DNA of 34,317 nucleotides from Clostridia bacterium (GCA_017935195.1 JAGBIB010000105.1:1-34317), one strand, 5' to 3'; numbered from the stretch's first letter, positions 15,603 to 25,685 are shown. Program-made: numbers and translations. The notes: a model not told the origin generated them from the sequence alone.

Positions 15603-16391
15603 TTCAAAAATCGCCATATTCCGCTCCACCGTCTTACGCCCTCTCCAGGCAAAGGCACGCTCCTTGAAGGCGTCGCCCTGCAGTCCTTCAAGGATCTCGG
15701 GAGTCAGGCTTTCGATCCGCTCTTCGTAAAAGAAGGGAATGTCGGTCTTTTGGACTCTTTTGTTCAGTGGGCAGGAGGTCTGGCAGAGGTCACAACCCCA
15801 TAAAAGCTTCGTTTTCAAGACCAACGCCTCCTCTTCTGGAGTCAGCTCGCCCTTTTTTTGCCCGATGCCCGAGGCACAGCTCTCAAAATGACAGGGGCAG
15901 GCTTTTTTGCAGGAACCGCAGTGCAGGCACAGATCTCTGTGTTCCTGCGCCATATCTGTTTTGGGCAGGACGGAGGGGTCGAGATCGGAGAGTATCTCGC
16001 AAAGAAAGACGAAGCTCCCGTATTTTTCGGTGATCAGCAATCCGTGATCACCGATGCACCCCAGCCCCGCAAGGGCGGCGGCGTGCCGCTCGTCGATGGG
16101 AGAGTGGTCTGAAAAAAGGGCGAAGCGGTTTTGGGGGTACAGCGAAGAGAGTGAGGGAGAAAGACGCTCCCAAAGCTCCTTTGCGTAAAGATGGTAGTCT
16201 TTTGATCTTGCATAAAGGGAGAGATTGCCTTCGGGTGTTCCCGCAAAATAGGGGATGATCAGCATCAGCACCGATCGGGGGACAAACTCAAGCCTTTGAA
16301 GCAGGCGGTCGTTGATCACCCGACATTCTTCAAAGGGCAGAGGGGCGAACAGCTCGATGCCTTCGTTTTTTAAAAGGATCTCTGTTGTCAT
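15576..16391 (-). CDS. QueG-like double-[4Fe-4S] protein (possible epoxyqueuosine reductase)
   Basis: This 271-residue protein resembles QueG, the cobalamin-dependent enzyme that makes queuosine in tRNA. The DUF1730-like region holds Asp95 in FSDHSPIDERHAA (QueG: DSAPLLER). AGLGCIGDHGLLI stands where QueG has GLGWIGKNT, and YGSFVFLCEILSDL follows. Two ferredoxin clusters follow: Cys155, 158, 161, 165 and Cys200, 203, 207. It lacks the C-terminal HEAT-like part of the longer QueG proteins (about 380 residues), and the GKN-to-GDH change is unusual. The start at 16391 is supported by AGGAGGGAG; a longer frame reaching 16658 would overrun the promoter. The last codons lie in a repeat element. It may be a paralogue with a different role. 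Confidence 0.65.
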   Translation of the reverse strand: MTTEILLKNEGIELFAPLPFEECRVINDRLLQRLEFVPRSVLMLIIPYFAGTPEGNLSLYARSKDYHLYAKELWERLSPSLSSLYPQNRFALFSDHSPIDERHAAALAGLGCIGDHGLLITEKYGSFVFLCEILSDLDPSVLPKTDMAQEHRDLCLHCGSCKKACPCHFESCASGIGQKKGELTPEEEALVLKTKLLWGCDLCQTSCPLNKRVQKTDIPFFYEERIESLTPEILEGLQGDAFKERAFAWRGRKTVERNMAIFEEARNAKQE

Positions 16392-16408
16392 CAGCACTCC
16401 CTCCTTCG

Positions 16409-16429
16409 TTAAATCGACATTAAATCGAC
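16409..16429. repeat. Tandem 10-base direct repeat in the QueG-like leader
   Basis: TTAAATCGAC occurs twice, at 16409-16418 and 16420-16429, with an 11-base period, about one helical turn. It lies between the -10 hexamer and the ribosome-binding site and could be an operator. Confidence 0.4.
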
Positions 16430-16440
16430 TGTTTGCTTTT

Positions 16441-16469
16441 ATCATAGCACAGGACGGAGGGAAAAACAA
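16441..16469 (-). promoter_or_regulatory. Promoter of the QueG-like gene
   Basis: Read leftward, TTGTTT (16464-16469) and TATGAT (16441-16446) are 17 bases apart, with the start codon about 50 bases downstream. Confidence 0.55.
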
Positions 16470-16566
16470 GGGTACATTTGTATTTTTGTGCGGATTTTCA
16501 AAAGGAGCGAAGCGCTGTTTGCAAAAAGAAAGGGAGCAGAGAGCTAAAAGAATAGAGAAAATGCGC

Positions 16567-16595
16567 TTGACAAGAGGGTTAAAAAAAGGTACAAT
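16567..16595 (+). promoter_or_regulatory. Promoter of the GyrB-like gene
   Basis: TTGACA (16567-16572) and TACAAT (16590-16595) are 17 bases apart. AAGGAGGAG follows before the ATG at 16648. Confidence 0.8.
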
Positions 16596-16647
16596 ATAAG
16601 GGATATGGAATGAACCGAAAAGGAAAAACGAGCAAGGAGGAGCACCT

Positions 16648-18663
16648 ATGGCTGTCAAAAAGACCGCAGAAGAAAAGATCGTGAAAGAAGAATACGGAAA
16701 TCACAGTATTACCCAGCTAAAGGGTGCGGACAGAGTGCGCAAGCGCCCTGCGGTCATCTTTGGCTCGGATGGGCTGGAGGGCTGTCAGCACGCCGTTTTT
16801 GAGATCGTTTCAAACTCGGTGGACGAGGCCAAGGAGGGACACGGGGACACCATCATTGTCACCCGCTTTGCAGACCGTTCGGTGCAGGTGGAGGATAGCG
16901 GCAGAGGCGTGCCCATGGGCTATAACGAAAGAGAAAAGCAGTACAACTGGCATTTGATCTTCTGCGAGCTTTATGCCGGCGGCAAATACGAGAACAACAA
17001 GGAAGGGGCAAACTACGGCTACGCTCTCGGACTCAACGGCCTCGGTGCCTGCGCAACTCAGTGTGCCTCCGCCTATATGGAGGTGCGCTCCTACAGAGAC
17101 GGCGTGCTTTCCGAAATGCATTTTAAAAAGGGAAAAGCGGTGGGCAAATTAAAGGAGACCCCCTTGGCCCCCAGAGACAAAAAGCACGGTACCATCATCA
17201 AATGGTTGCCCGATCTGGAGGTGTTTACCGATATTGCCATTCCCAAGGACTACTATGTGGATATGCTCAAGAGGCAGGCGGTGGTCAACAGCGGAGTGCA
17301 TTTCATCTTGAAAAACGAGGTGTCGTCGGGCAAGTTTGAAAGCGAGGAATTCTACTACGAAAACGGCATCACCGACCGTGTAAAAGAGCTGGCGGGCGGC
17401 ACTGAGCTGACCGACCCTGCCTTTTATAGGACCGAGACGATGGGCAGGGACAGAGAGGATCAGGACGATTACAAGCTGAAGGTGGAGATCTCCTTTTGTA
17501 TCTCCAACAAGCTTCGTCAGATCGAATACTACCACAATTCCAGCTGGCTGGAGCATGGCGGTTCTCCCGAAAAGGCGGCAAGGCTTGCCTTTGCCTCCGC
17601 CATCAACAAGTATATCAAAAATGCGGGCAAATATAAAAAAGGGGAGTCGCAGATCCTCTTTTCCGATGTGGCGGAGTGCTTGATCCTTGTGGTCAACAGC
17701 TCCTCTACCAAGACCTCTTATGAGAACCAGACCAAAAAGGCGGTGACCAACAGCTTCATTGCCGAGTTTATGACCGAATGGTTCAAAAAGACCCTTGCCA
17801 TCTACTTTACCGAGCATCCCGAGGAGGCTGAGAGGATCGCCAACCAGGTGTTGATCAACAAGCGCTCCAGAGAAAAGGCAAACGAGATCAAGCTGGACGT
17901 GAAAAAGAAGCTTTCTGCCTCCATGGACGTGGCAAACAGGGTGGAAAAGTACGTTTGCTGTCGAAGCAAGGACCCTGAAAGAAGGGAAGTGTATATCGTG
18001 GAGGGAGATTCGGCGCTGGGTAGCTGTAAGATCAGCCGAAATGCCGAATTTCAGGCACTTTTTGCAGTCAGAGGAAAGACCCTCAATTGCATGAAGGCAG
18101 GCTATGACCGGATTTTTGCCAGCGATGTGATCGTGAATATGCTCAGAGTCATCGGCTGTGGGGTGGAGCTGGAGGGCAAAAAAACAGGCGATCTTTCCAC
18201 CTTTGATTTAAAGAACTTCAAGTGGAGCAAGGTGATCATCTGTACCGATGCCGACGAGGACGGCTTCCAGATCAGAACGCTGATCTTAACGGTCTTTTAC
18301 CGTCTTCTGCCTACCCTCATTGAGCTTGGAAAGGTGTATATTGCCGAAACGCCTCTTTATGAGATCACCGTGAAGGACGATACCTATTTTGCCTATAACG
18401 AAAAGGAGAAGGCAGAGATCCTTGCCTCTCTTGAGGGAAAGAAATACACTCTTCAGCGCTCCAAGGGTCTTGGCGAAAACGATGCGGAAATGATGTCCAA
18501 GACCACCATGAACCCTGCCACAAGGCGTCTTATTCGCGTTTCACCCTCTGATGCTGCCGCAACAGCGCAGATCTTCGAGACCCTTCTTGGAGATGATCTT
18601 GAGGGAAGAAAGCGCTTCATCGCCGAAAACGGGCGGAATTATATGAACGTGATCGACGTTTAA
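16648..18663 (+). CDS. Divergent type IIA topoisomerase B subunit (GyrB/ParE-like), orphan
   Basis: This 671-residue protein has the GyrB/ParE architecture. The GHKL ATPase has Glu52 and Asn56 in FEIVSNSVDEA, VEDSGRGVP (81-89), GLNGLGA (128-134) and a QTK loop. The TOPRIM domain has Glu452 in VEGDSA and Asp534, Asp536 and Asp538 in TDADEDG, and a GyrB-like C-terminal segment includes QRSKGLGENDAEMM. All catalytic residues are present. Several near-invariant positions differ: SALGSCK for SAGGSAK, DADEDGFQI for DADVDGxHI, and ENQTKKAV for EGQTKTKL. No A subunit adjoins it; a terminator and addB follow. It is probably a second topoisomerase pairing with a distant or non-canonical A subunit. Which DNA process it serves is unknown. 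Confidence 0.88.
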   Translation: MAVKKTAEEKIVKEEYGNHSITQLKGADRVRKRPAVIFGSDGLEGCQHAVFEIVSNSVDEAKEGHGDTIIVTRFADRSVQVEDSGRGVPMGYNEREKQYNWHLIFCELYAGGKYENNKEGANYGYALGLNGLGACATQCASAYMEVRSYRDGVLSEMHFKKGKAVGKLKETPLAPRDKKHGTIIKWLPDLEVFTDIAIPKDYYVDMLKRQAVVNSGVHFILKNEVSSGKFESEEFYYENGITDRVKELAGGTELTDPAFYRTETMGRDREDQDDYKLKVEISFCISNKLRQIEYYHNSSWLEHGGSPEKAARLAFASAINKYIKNAGKYKKGESQILFSDVAECLILVVNSSSTKTSYENQTKKAVTNSFIAEFMTEWFKKTLAIYFTEHPEEAERIANQVLINKRSREKANEIKLDVKKKLSASMDVANRVEKYVCCRSKDPERREVYIVEGDSALGSCKISRNAEFQALFAVRGKTLNCMKAGYDRIFASDVIVNMLRVIGCGVELEGKKTGDLSTFDLKNFKWSKVIICTDADEDGFQIRTLILTVFYRLLPTLIELGKVYIAETPLYEITVKDDTYFAYNEKEKAEILASLEGKKYTLQRSKGLGENDAEMMSKTTMNPATRRLIRVSPSDAAATAQIFETLLGDDLEGRKRFIAENGRNYMNVIDV

Positions 18664-18668
18664 ACGGT

Positions 18669-18706
18669 GAAAACGCCCGAGAAAGCAAGACTTTCGGGCG
18701 TTTTTT
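18669..18706 (+). terminator. Intrinsic terminator after the GyrB-like gene
   Basis: ACGCCCGA and AAAG pair with CTTTCGGGCGT, with a two-base bulge, followed by six T residues. Confidence 0.85.
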
Positions 18707-18755
18707 GTCATTTTAAACCTCTTTAACGCCCAAAATCAAAAAAGGGAGAATCCAC

Positions 18756-21700
18756 ATGCTTCAATTCGTTTACGGCTGTCCCGGAGGGGGCAAGAGCCGA
18801 TTTATATTTGAGACCATTGCCAAAAGAAGCAGAGAAGGGGCGAGGGTGATTTTGCTGGTGCCCGAGCGCTTTTCGCTTACCGCCGAGCAGCAGATCTGTG
18901 CCCTTTGCGACAAAGAGGAGATGCTCAGAGTGGAGGTGCTGTCCTTTAAGCGCCTTTGCAATCGAGTCTTTCGGGAATACGGCGGACTTTGCTATAATTA
19001 TGCGGGGATCGGTGGGCAGACGCTGATTGCCTACCGTGCTCTTTGCGGTGTGAAGGACAGACTGCGGAATTTTTCGTCGCTCAAGCTTTCCGACTATGCA
19101 ACGGTGTCGGCCATCCACGGCGGACTTGTCAATCTCCGTCGGGCGGGGGTAAGCTTCAATACCCTTTACGACCTTGCAAAAGGCGAGGACGGTGATCCCC
19201 TGCAGGGCAAGACCAAGCTCAAGGAAAAGCTGCACGATCTTGCCTTGATCGGTATGGAATACGACCGCCTTCTTTCCGAAAAATACGACGATCCCGAAAG
19301 GGATCTGGAGCGTCTGCTTGCTTTACTTGACAAGCACCCCTTTTTTGCCGATAAGGAGGTCTTTGTTGACGCCACCTCAGCTTTTTCAAAGCAGGAGCTG
19401 GAGGTTCTTTTCCGCGTGCTTTTGCAGGGTGCGCCTTTGACGGTCGCATTACAAAAAAGAGAGCGGGATGACCGCCGGATGCTCAAAAGGATCGATTACT
19501 GCAAGAATGCCCTTGTCGATCTTGCCCGCAGGTTGAATATGCCCTACAGGACTCTTGCCGAGTGCGATCATCCCTACCTGAAAGAGGCTGAAGACCTGCT
19601 CCATCTTGAAAGAAATTTGTATGCTCTTGAGGAGCGCCCCTTTGAAGGCTGTGCCGAGCATATCGTTCTTGAGCGATGCGCCTCTCCTTATGAGGAGTGC
19701 AAGCAGATCGCCGCACGGGTTTTAAAGGATGTGAGCGAGTGCGGGGGACGGTTTAAGGACCATGCCGTGGTGGTGCGCACGATGGATGAGTACGAGGGCA
19801 TTTTGAGGGGTGTGCTTGAGGCAAACGGCATTCCCTATACCTTGTCTTCCCCTGTCTGCTTATCCGGTCGGGGAGGGGCAAGGGTGCTTCTGACAGCGCT
19901 GGATCTGTTTTGCCGCAGAGGGCGCTTTGAGGACTTGCGCAGCTATCTGAAGAGTGGCTATTGCGGACTTACCGATGAAGAGTGCTTCCTTTTGGAGGAC
20001 TATGCCAATCTGTGGCATATTGAGGGGATGCGCTGGTTTTCAGACCGTCCCTTCACCATGAATCCAAACGGTCACACCACGGAACGGGACGAAGAGACGG
20101 CAGAGCGCCTTTTGCAGATCAATGAAACGAGAAGCAAGCTGATCGCCCCGCTTTTGCCTCTTTTTGCGGGACTTTCCTCGGGAACAAGGGCGTGTGACTT
20201 CGCCTCCGCACTTTATGAATATGCCCTTACATTGGGACTTCCCACTGCTTTAAAGGAGAAAGCAGCCAAAGCCATCGGCGAAGGGCAGGGACAGCAGGCG
20301 CAATGGCATCTTGCCACCTTTAAAGAGATCTGTGCGGCTCTTGACGAGCTTTGCTATTCCTTTGGAGACGAGCCTCTTACCTGCGAGCAGTTTGCCCTTG
20401 CTCTGCGTGCTCTTTTTGACAGTCGGGAGCTGGGGAGCATACCCGGCGGACAGGACAGAGTCCTTCTTTCCGATGCGTTCAATTTGAAGCCCGGTGATGT
20501 GCGCTGCCTTTATATCGCAGGGATGAACGACGGTGTGTTTCCCGCACCTCCCGCATCTCCCGTGATGTTCGGCTATGGAGAGCTGGAGGCACTGGCGAAA
20601 GTGGGTGTGGATCTTTCAAAGGATGCCGACAGAGCGGTCTTTGACGAGCAGTATACCGCCTACGCTGCCCTGACGTTGCCTTATGAAAAGCTGACCGTCC
20701 TTTGCCATCAAAAGGATGGCAAGGGCAGAACGTCAAAACCCTCCGAGCTCTTTTTGCGACTGGAAGAAATGTTCAAGGACCGTCAAGAGCAAGAGGAGGA
20801 TCTGCTTTACGGCAGAGCGATCTGCCTTGAAAAGGCCTTGAAGAACGACGGAAGCATAGAGAGCAGCGTCTTGCTTGCATGTTTTGAAGAGGAGAACGCT
20901 TCTCTGCTTTCAAATTTGGTTAACGCACCGCTGGTCACTACGGCAGAATTCTTGAGGCCCGAAAGAACGGATGCCCTTTACGGAAACGGGCCGCTGAAGG
21001 TGAGTAAAAGCCGTCTTGAGACCTTCATCAACTGTCCCTTTTCCTATACCTGCAAATATCTTCTGCGCTTAAAGGAGGATGTGACCGAGACGGCGGGTGC
21101 CAATGAGATCGGCACCATTTTCCACACCGTTTTCGAGGATCTGATCAATGGTGCGCAGAAGGAGGGTGTTTCCTTCGGATCGCTGAGTGACGAGCAGATC
21201 GAAAAGAGGGTGAAGGAGATCACCGAGCAGATCGGCAGAGATCTCACGGGCGAGGATGAGGACGAGGGGGCTGTGATGGCACAGCTTTTGAGAAGGGTAA
21301 AAAACGCTGCCGTCATTTTTTCCGAAAATCTGCGCGATGAATTTGAAGGCAGTGCCTTCAAGCCCACCTTTTGCGAGCTGCCCTTTGAGGAGGGCAGGAC
21401 CAAGGACAGCTTTTCTCTGCCGCCGTTATATTCGGACGGTGAGCATCCGGTGATCATCAACGGCATTGCCGACCGAGTGGACGTCTATCGCACCGAGGAC
21501 AAGGTGTACGTAAGGGTAGTGGACTATAAAACGGGCAAAATGGTCTTTCGTCGTACCGATCTTGAAAAGGGCTTCAATTTGCAGCTTTTGCTTTATTTAA
21601 GAGCCCTTCGCGACTGCAGGGATCCCGAATTCCTTTCCCTGGCAGGGGCAAAGGAGGGCGACTTGATCGTGCCTGCGGGAGTGCAGTACTACATGGCGCG

Positions 21701-22064
21701 CAAACCCTCCCTTTCCCTTGAAAAGGCGATGGAAAAGGAGGAGATCCGCAGCGCTCTTGCCGCGGGGATCTTACGAAGCGGATGGCTTATCGAGGATGAG
21801 CAGATGAAGGAGGCGCTCGGAATACCGGGGCTTGCCTTCAGCCAAAAGGATCACGAACGAAGTGGGGTAGAGGATTTAAACGCCACCCTTGACGGCCTTG
21901 ACGATATCCTTTCGGGCATTGCCGGACGGATGAAGGCGGGAGATGCCTGTGCCACTCCCGAGGGAGCATCCAAGGGAGAAACAGGCTGTAAATACTGTAA
22001 AATGCGTCCTATCTGCCGCAATATCGGCATGGATGAGGACGAAGACACGGGAAAGGAGGGATGA
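18756..22064 (+). CDS. addB: ATP-dependent nuclease subunit AddB
   Basis: This 1102-residue subunit of the AddAB helicase-nuclease processes double-strand breaks for recombination. Walker A GCPGGGKS lies at residues 7-14 at the extreme N-terminus, as usual for AddB. The C-terminal nuclease has VVDYKTGK (Asp923, Lys925). The iron-sulfur staple is present: a cysteine in FINCPFSYTC (760 or 766) and the CX2CX5C set Cys1078, 1081, 1087. No promoter was seen in the 50 bases after the preceding terminator beyond an AAAGGGAG ribosome-binding site, so readthrough or an atypical promoter is possible. addA starts three bases after the stop. Confidence 0.95.
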   Translation: MLQFVYGCPGGGKSRFIFETIAKRSREGARVILLVPERFSLTAEQQICALCDKEEMLRVEVLSFKRLCNRVFREYGGLCYNYAGIGGQTLIAYRALCGVKDRLRNFSSLKLSDYATVSAIHGGLVNLRRAGVSFNTLYDLAKGEDGDPLQGKTKLKEKLHDLALIGMEYDRLLSEKYDDPERDLERLLALLDKHPFFADKEVFVDATSAFSKQELEVLFRVLLQGAPLTVALQKRERDDRRMLKRIDYCKNALVDLARRLNMPYRTLAECDHPYLKEAEDLLHLERNLYALEERPFEGCAEHIVLERCASPYEECKQIAARVLKDVSECGGRFKDHAVVVRTMDEYEGILRGVLEANGIPYTLSSPVCLSGRGGARVLLTALDLFCRRGRFEDLRSYLKSGYCGLTDEECFLLEDYANLWHIEGMRWFSDRPFTMNPNGHTTERDEETAERLLQINETRSKLIAPLLPLFAGLSSGTRACDFASALYEYALTLGLPTALKEKAAKAIGEGQGQQAQWHLATFKEICAALDELCYSFGDEPLTCEQFALALRALFDSRELGSIPGGQDRVLLSDAFNLKPGDVRCLYIAGMNDGVFPAPPASPVMFGYGELEALAKVGVDLSKDADRAVFDEQYTAYAALTLPYEKLTVLCHQKDGKGRTSKPSELFLRLEEMFKDRQEQEEDLLYGRAICLEKALKNDGSIESSVLLACFEEENASLLSNLVNAPLVTTAEFLRPERTDALYGNGPLKVSKSRLETFINCPFSYTCKYLLRLKEDVTETAGANEIGTIFHTVFEDLINGAQKEGVSFGSLSDEQIEKRVKEITEQIGRDLTGEDEDEGAVMAQLLRRVKNAAVIFSENLRDEFEGSAFKPTFCELPFEEGRTKDSFSLPPLYSDGEHPVIINGIADRVDVYRTEDKVYVRVVDYKTGKMVFRRTDLEKGFNLQLLLYLRALRDCRDPEFLSLAGAKEGDLIVPAGVQYYMARKPSLSLEKAMEKEEIRSALAAGILRSGWLIEDEQMKEALGIPGLAFSQKDHERSGVEDLNATLDGLDDILSGIAGRMKAGDACATPEGASKGETGCKYCKMRPICRNIGMDEDEDTGKEG

Positions 22065-22067
22065 AAA

Positions 22068-25000
22068 ATGGCTTTTAAACCAAACGAGGAACAGATCGTT
22101 GCCATTGAAAAGCGGAATACAGACCTGCTTGTTTCCGCCTCTGCGGGAGCGGGAAAGACCGCTTGCCTTTGTCAGCGTATCGTTTTGGGCTTGACCGATG
22201 AAAAGGCTCCCATGGATCTGTCAAGGCTTCTGGTGGTCACCTTTACCCGTGCCGCCGCCGCTGAGATGAGAGAGCGCATCGGCCAAATGATCAACGAGCG
22301 TCTTTTGGCCATTTCAAAGGGAGAGGAGCAGGATGCCGATGGGCGTAAGCGGTCTGTTTTACGGGATCAGCTTGTAAAATTGCCTCTGGCTCACATCGGT
22401 ACCATTGACAGCTTTTGTCTGGATCTGATCAAAAATAATTTTCAGCGTCTGGAGATCTCTGCTTCGGTGCGTATTGCCGACGATGCCGAGCTTACTCGCA
22501 TAAAGGAGCGGCTGATGCGACGGGTGATGGGCAGAGTGCGGGGAGAAAACGAGCAGATTTTCGATCAGCTGACCGACGGTCTTTTAAATGCCTATCCCGA
22601 TGACAAGCTGCCCACAACGCTGATCGGCTTTTACGAACAGACCCTTTCTTATCCCGGAGGTCTTTCCTGTCTGAAGGAGGCAGAAGCGCTGGCTCTTTCC
22701 GATGGCGAAAAATGCTATGGGGAGAGCGAAAGCGGCAGGGCGTGCTTAGAGCGTACCGCAAACGAGCTATCCTTTTTCATTCTCGATTACGAGCGGTACA
22801 CCACTTTGATCTCAAGTGAAGCAAAGAGCGTCAAGCTGAAAGCACAGCTTGAAGAGGAATCGGAGCTGCTTCGCGAGATCAGATATTTGCTGACGATCGA
22901 CCCCGATGCCGCCCTCAGGAGAGCAGAGGGCTACGAATTTCGTAATCTTGCTCCCGGTGAAAAGTGTCCCGAAAGAGAGTATTTCATGCGGATGCGCACG
23001 GTGGCAAAAAAGTTTATCAAGAGCAGACGCAGTATGCGCCTTGATTTTGATCTTTTGTCTCACGGGCAGCAGATGCTGCAAACGGCAGAGATTCTTTCCT
23101 GCTATCACCGCTTGCTTTCCCTTTACAGCGAGGAGCTTGATCAGCGGAAAAAGAAGATGGGGGTCATCGAGTTTTCCGATATTCTTCTGCTTGCCGAAAA
23201 GCTTTTATATAACGAGGACGGCAGTATCAGCGACTATGCCCGTGAGCTTTCTTCCGGGTTTGACGAAATTTATATCGACGAATTTCAGGATGTCAACGAT
23301 CTGCAGGAGAAGATCTTTACCGCACTTGCAAAGGGGAACCGTTTTCTTGTGGGCGATGTGAAGCAGAGCATCTACGGCTTTCGAGGTGCCTGTCCTCACA
23401 TTTTCAGCCGCAAAAGAGATTCCTACCCCATGCACGACAAAAACGAAGCCCAGGGCAAGCTCTTTTTGACCAAAAACTACCGCAGTAACAGCGGCGTATT
23501 GCACTTTGTCAACGCCACCTGCGGGCCCCTGCTTTCCCTTTGTACCGACATGACCTACTATAGAGAGGACGATTTGCAGGCAGGCAACGAAAAGCTTCTG
23601 CCCGTTCTGCCTCAGCTTTGCCTTGTTTCCGGTTCCAAGACCTTTTTACCCGAGACGGAAAATAAGGAGGCAAGTTATACTGCCAAATGCATTGCGGAGA
23701 TGATCCGAAAGGGTGAAAAGCCCTCGGATATCATGATTCTGGTTCGTAGCAGGAACCAGCCGCTGGTCGACCTTCTTTCTGCCCTTGAAAGAGAGGGTGT
23801 GGAGGTGGAGACCGAGCGGGGAGCCACCTTTTTCAAGACCCCCGAGATCCTGTTGATGAAGGCTCTTCTTGGGGCCATTGACAATCCTACCTCCGATATT
23901 TCGCTGGTTGCCGCTTTGAAAAGTCCTGCCTTCGGATTCACGCTTGAGGAGCTGTTTGAGATCAGAAAGGCCGGAAAAGGTAGCTTTTACAGCGCCTTGA
24001 AGGCATATGTGAAAGAGACGCAAGAGCAGAAGGTGACCTTGGCGCTTGCCTTTTTGGAGCGCTGTCGGGAAATGGCGAGAGAGCAGACGGCGGACGAAAT
24101 GGTGTGGTGGCTTCTTGATCGACTTGCTCTTGCCCCTCTGCTGGGCGTGGAGGAGGAAAGCGATCGGGGAGAGGAGATCTCCTCAAATCTTCTTGCCTTT
24201 TACGGCATTGCGCGTTCTTGCGTCCGATCGGGGGCAGGGGAGATTTCTGCCTTCCTTGAGCGGATTGCACAGATGGAAAACAAAAAGGGCAGTGCTTCCG
24301 AGCCGCCCAAAAAGGTGGAAGGCAAGATCAGGCTGATGACCTTCCACGGCTCAAAGGGTCTGCAGTCTCCCGTTTGCTGGCTTTACGGATGCGGGAACGC
24401 CCTTACCTTGAAGGGACGAGGCGTGCCTTTTGACCGCAAATACGGTCCCGGTTTTCTGCTTTTTGAAAAGGAAAACGGTGTCTTGTCCAGCAAAAGCGCC
24501 TTTTATCACAGTGTGATGAGCAATACTGTGGAAAAAGGACTCAACGAGGAGCTGCGTCTTTTGTATGTGGCCATGACCAGAGCCGAGCGAGCGCTTTATA
24601 TCAGCGGCAAGGCATCAAAAGATCTGATGTCACTTGTCGATAATATCGGTGAATCCTTTTTGCCGCTGAAAAGAGAGCATCTGCTTTATCTCAATACCCC
24701 CTGCTACCTCAGTTTTTTGCTGATGGCGCTCCACGGAAGAGGGGATGTGTGCAGGATCTATATTGACCTTTTTCCCACGGTTGAAGAGCAAAAACAGAAA
24801 GAGGAGGATCGGCAGAAAAACCTGTCCGATGAAGAACGTGAGGGAGAAACGAATGTGGAAGCCGAAAGAGCAGCGCTAAAGCAGAGCTTTGAAAAAAGAT
24901 TGGCGTTTGTCTATCCTCACGGTGCATCGGTGGATCTGCCCGCAAAGCTGGCGGCATCTACCCTTGAGCAAGGGGTGCTTGACGACAGAGGAAGGCGCCT

Positions 25001-25616
25001 GCTTTTAAAGGAGCTGGCACAGGAGCCGCCCGTGCCCGCCTTTTACGCAAACGAAAAAATGCGTCCCTCTGCCACCGCCATCGGCACAGCAACCCACGCA
25101 TTCATGCAGTTCTGCGACTTTGAGAAGGTGGAAAAAGACGGTGTGGATGCCGAGCTGGAACGCTTGAAAGCTCTTGGCTTCTTGGATGAAAAAAGCGCAC
25201 TTCTTGTGGAAAAGAAGGTGATCTCTGCCTTTTTTGAATCAGGCCTTTATAAGCGCATGAAGAGGGCGAGACGGATCTTCAGAGAGCAGCGCTTTATGTA
25301 TGAGGTGCCTGCGCATACCCTGACCGATGACCCTGAAAAAAAGAAGGCGTACGGAGAGGAAACGGTGATCGTGCAGGGCGTGATCGACTGCTTCTTTGAG
25401 GACGAGCAGGGCAGGGTGGTACTCTTTGACTATAAGACCGACCGCTTCGGCAGGCAGGCTCTTGAAAACGAAGGGGCGTGCGAGGAGCTTTTGCGCTTGC
25501 GCCACGGCAGTCAGCTGCTTCGGTATCGCTCTGCGGTGGAGGGACTGCTTTCAAAAAAGGTGGATGAGGTACTGCTTTATTCCTTTGCTTTGGGCAGGGC
25601 AGTGTCGGTGCTTTGA
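22068..25616 (+). CDS. addA: ATP-dependent helicase/nuclease subunit AddA
   Basis: This 1182-residue UvrD-like superfamily 1 helicase with a RecB-type nuclease is the motor partner of AddB. Visible motifs are the Q-motif (Gln9), Walker A SAGAGKT (25-31), the DEFQD motif II (YIDEFQDVNDL), VKQSIYGFRGA, MTFHGSKGLQ and LRLLYVAMTRAERALY. The nuclease has VIDCFF (Asp1107) and FDYKTD (Asp1121, Lys1123). AAAGGAGGG lies inside the end of addB, so the two genes are translationally linked. The length is close to that of known AddA proteins. Confidence 0.96.
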   Translation: MAFKPNEEQIVAIEKRNTDLLVSASAGAGKTACLCQRIVLGLTDEKAPMDLSRLLVVTFTRAAAAEMRERIGQMINERLLAISKGEEQDADGRKRSVLRDQLVKLPLAHIGTIDSFCLDLIKNNFQRLEISASVRIADDAELTRIKERLMRRVMGRVRGENEQIFDQLTDGLLNAYPDDKLPTTLIGFYEQTLSYPGGLSCLKEAEALALSDGEKCYGESESGRACLERTANELSFFILDYERYTTLISSEAKSVKLKAQLEEESELLREIRYLLTIDPDAALRRAEGYEFRNLAPGEKCPEREYFMRMRTVAKKFIKSRRSMRLDFDLLSHGQQMLQTAEILSCYHRLLSLYSEELDQRKKKMGVIEFSDILLLAEKLLYNEDGSISDYARELSSGFDEIYIDEFQDVNDLQEKIFTALAKGNRFLVGDVKQSIYGFRGACPHIFSRKRDSYPMHDKNEAQGKLFLTKNYRSNSGVLHFVNATCGPLLSLCTDMTYYREDDLQAGNEKLLPVLPQLCLVSGSKTFLPETENKEASYTAKCIAEMIRKGEKPSDIMILVRSRNQPLVDLLSALEREGVEVETERGATFFKTPEILLMKALLGAIDNPTSDISLVAALKSPAFGFTLEELFEIRKAGKGSFYSALKAYVKETQEQKVTLALAFLERCREMAREQTADEMVWWLLDRLALAPLLGVEEESDRGEEISSNLLAFYGIARSCVRSGAGEISAFLERIAQMENKKGSASEPPKKVEGKIRLMTFHGSKGLQSPVCWLYGCGNALTLKGRGVPFDRKYGPGFLLFEKENGVLSSKSAFYHSVMSNTVEKGLNEELRLLYVAMTRAERALYISGKASKDLMSLVDNIGESFLPLKREHLLYLNTPCYLSFLLMALHGRGDVCRIYIDLFPTVEEQKQKEEDRQKNLSDEEREGETNVEAERAALKQSFEKRLAFVYPHGASVDLPAKLAASTLEQGVLDDRGRRLLLKELAQEPPVPAFYANEKMRPSATAIGTATHAFMQFCDFEKVEKDGVDAELERLKALGFLDEKSALLVEKKVISAFFESGLYKRMKRARRIFREQRFMYEVPAHTLTDDPEKKKAYGEETVIVQGVIDCFFEDEQGRVVLFDYKTDRFGRQALENEGACEELLRLRHGSQLLRYRSAVEGLLSKKVDEVLLYSFALGRAVSVL

Positions 25617-25650
25617 TCGCTGATGCCCGAACTCTTTTGCCTTGATCCGG

Positions 25651-25685
25651 CTTCCCCTGATCTTGCCGTCGGGGGAAGTCTTTTT
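25651..25685 (+). terminator. Intrinsic terminator after addAB
   Basis: CTTCCCC (25651-25657) pairs with GGGGAAG (25672-25678) and is followed by a TC and five T residues. Confidence 0.75.
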
